Positions 7,884-8,377 of a DNA stretch of 8,377 nucleotides are shown one piece after another. Source of the stretch: an uncultured Clostridia bacterium (lineage in GTDB: Bacteria; Bacillota; Clostridia; Oscillospirales; CAG-272); NCBI GenBank assembly GCA_937914815.1, contig CALDMI010000275.1, positions 1 through 8,377 of the forward strand, written 5' to 3'. Numbering within the stretch: position 1 is the stretch's first letter; every line of letters starts with the position of its first letter. The notes under the pieces are model-generated. The model ran no database searches. It worked only from the letters and a program-made list of their open reading frames with translations, and was not told where the DNA came from. Position numbers and translations under genes: made by a program.

Positions 7884-7890
7884 TATCCTT

Positions 7891-8377
7891 ATGAGAACGC
7901 TTTCAATGACGAAAATATGGGACCGGGACATTGCTGCCCCGGACAGATATCTGACATTCACGGGGTATTTTTGCCCATCAAACGGAGCCACGACGCTGTA
8001 TGTCGCGTGTGACTCGATTTTTACATGCCGGATAAATGGCGGGCTCGTCGCGTTTGGCTCCTGCCAGAACTACCCGTCCGCTATTCCCTACCGTACTTTC
8101 GACATTACCGAATATGCAAAAGACGGCGGCAAATTTGAAATAACGGTATGGCATCAGGGGCTCGACAGTCAGACGGGAATAAATCTTGACGCGTTCGTTG
8201 CTTTTCGGCTCGTTTCCGGCGGAAAAATCCTGCTCGAAAGCGATAAAAGCGTTGATTGCGCCACGGTCACGGGTTATGAAAACGGCAGATGCAGGCTGAT
8301 CACGCACCAGCTCGGCTACGGGTACTCTTACGACCTTACCCGCGAGGGAAACGAAATTTCCTCTCCCGCAACCGAAT
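7891..8377 (+). CDS. Alpha-L-rhamnosidase-like protein (GH78-type N-terminal domain), 3' partial
   Basis: 162 codons are visible and the frame is still open at the window edge. The beta-rich sequence matches the pattern of the N-terminal jelly-roll domain of GH78-type alpha-L-rhamnosidases and related proteins: an aromatic first strand (YLTFTGYF, 20-27), ATTLYVACDSIFTCRINGGLVAFG-type strands (33-56) with the 'ING' turn, then the YRTFDITEYAKDG segment (67-79), the counterpart of the 'y..fDiT.ylk.G.N' motif, then FEITVWHQGLDSQT (82-95), another family-like strand. There is no signal peptide (the start is MRTLSMTKIWDRD), so the enzyme is likely cytoplasmic and would act on imported glycosides. 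The catalytic (alpha/alpha)6 barrel would lie beyond the window, so activity cannot be tested here. The gene has a full-consensus promoter and a long structured leader. It could be a non-catalytic relative. Confidence 0.65.
   Translation, partial: MRTLSMTKIWDRDIAAPDRYLTFTGYFCPSNGATTLYVACDSIFTCRINGGLVAFGSCQNYPSAIPYRTFDITEYAKDGGKFEITVWHQGLDSQTGINLDAFVAFRLVSGGKILLESDKSVDCATVTGYENGRCRLITHQLGYGYSYDLTREGNEISSPATE

Larger units (their letters stand above)
7504..7890. other. 387-nt divergent intergenic region
   Basis: An A+T-rich spacer between the minus-strand ATPase gene and the plus-strand rhamnosidase-like gene. It holds two outward promoters (7538-7566 minus, 7696-7724 plus), a cluster of dyads at 7586-7650 and a structured leader at 7731-7890. 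No coding frame in it has a ribosome binding site. The two longest candidates (7544-7759 minus, and a 33-codon frame from 7617 plus) lie across promoters and do not look like protein genes. Confidence 0.7.

Noticed and set aside
7861..7890. Upstream ATG (7861) as start of the rhamnosidase-like protein
   Set aside because: It is in frame but has no Shine-Dalgarno before it, while the ATG at 7891 has GAGG at a suitable distance.

Overview
The window reads as chromosomal DNA from a Gram-positive, low-to-mid G+C Firmicute, most likely a gut Clostridia (Oscillospirales or Christensenellales type). The evidence is a class I T-box leader on tyrS, textbook sigma-A promoters with 17-bp spacers, AGGAG-type ribosome binding sites, a tRNA gene with encoded CCA, U-rich intrinsic terminators and heavy use of ATA, GGA and CGC-type codons. 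The species cannot be named from the sequence alone.

Layout. (1) 1-1454, plus strand: the 3' part of a TIM-barrel, glycosidase-like protein whose start lies before the window. A small two-helix membrane protein follows 31 nt later, probably in the same transcript, and a strong hairpin terminator closes the unit. (2) 1487-3566, minus strand: ligA (NAD-dependent DNA ligase), complete, with its own consensus promoter. (3) 3624-5239, plus strand: promoter, complete tyrosine T-box (UAC specifier, antiterminator, terminator), tyrS, and a hairpin terminator that works for both strands. (4) 5244-6070, minus strand: a histidine-phosphatase (phosphoglycerate-mutase-like) gene with its promoter. (5) 6077-6250, plus strand: a single tRNA-Val(GAC) gene with promoter and 19-bp terminator hairpin. 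(6) 6250-7566, minus strand: an orphan AAA ATPase of the DUF4143 type, visibly more A+T-rich than its neighbours. (7) 7567-7890: an A+T-rich divergent intergenic region with dyad-symmetric elements, a perfect-consensus promoter pointing right and a structured 5' leader. (8) 7891-8377, plus strand: the N-terminal part of an alpha-L-rhamnosidase-like protein that runs off the window.

Most of the window is housekeeping: DNA joining, tyrosyl-tRNA charging controlled by uncharged tRNA-Tyr, and a valine tRNA. Nearly every gene is its own transcription unit and the strands alternate. The less described material is at the two edges (two carbohydrate-active-looking proteins) and in the ATPase with its intergenic region. 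I see no CRISPR array, insertion sequence, prophage gene or obvious new multi-gene system.
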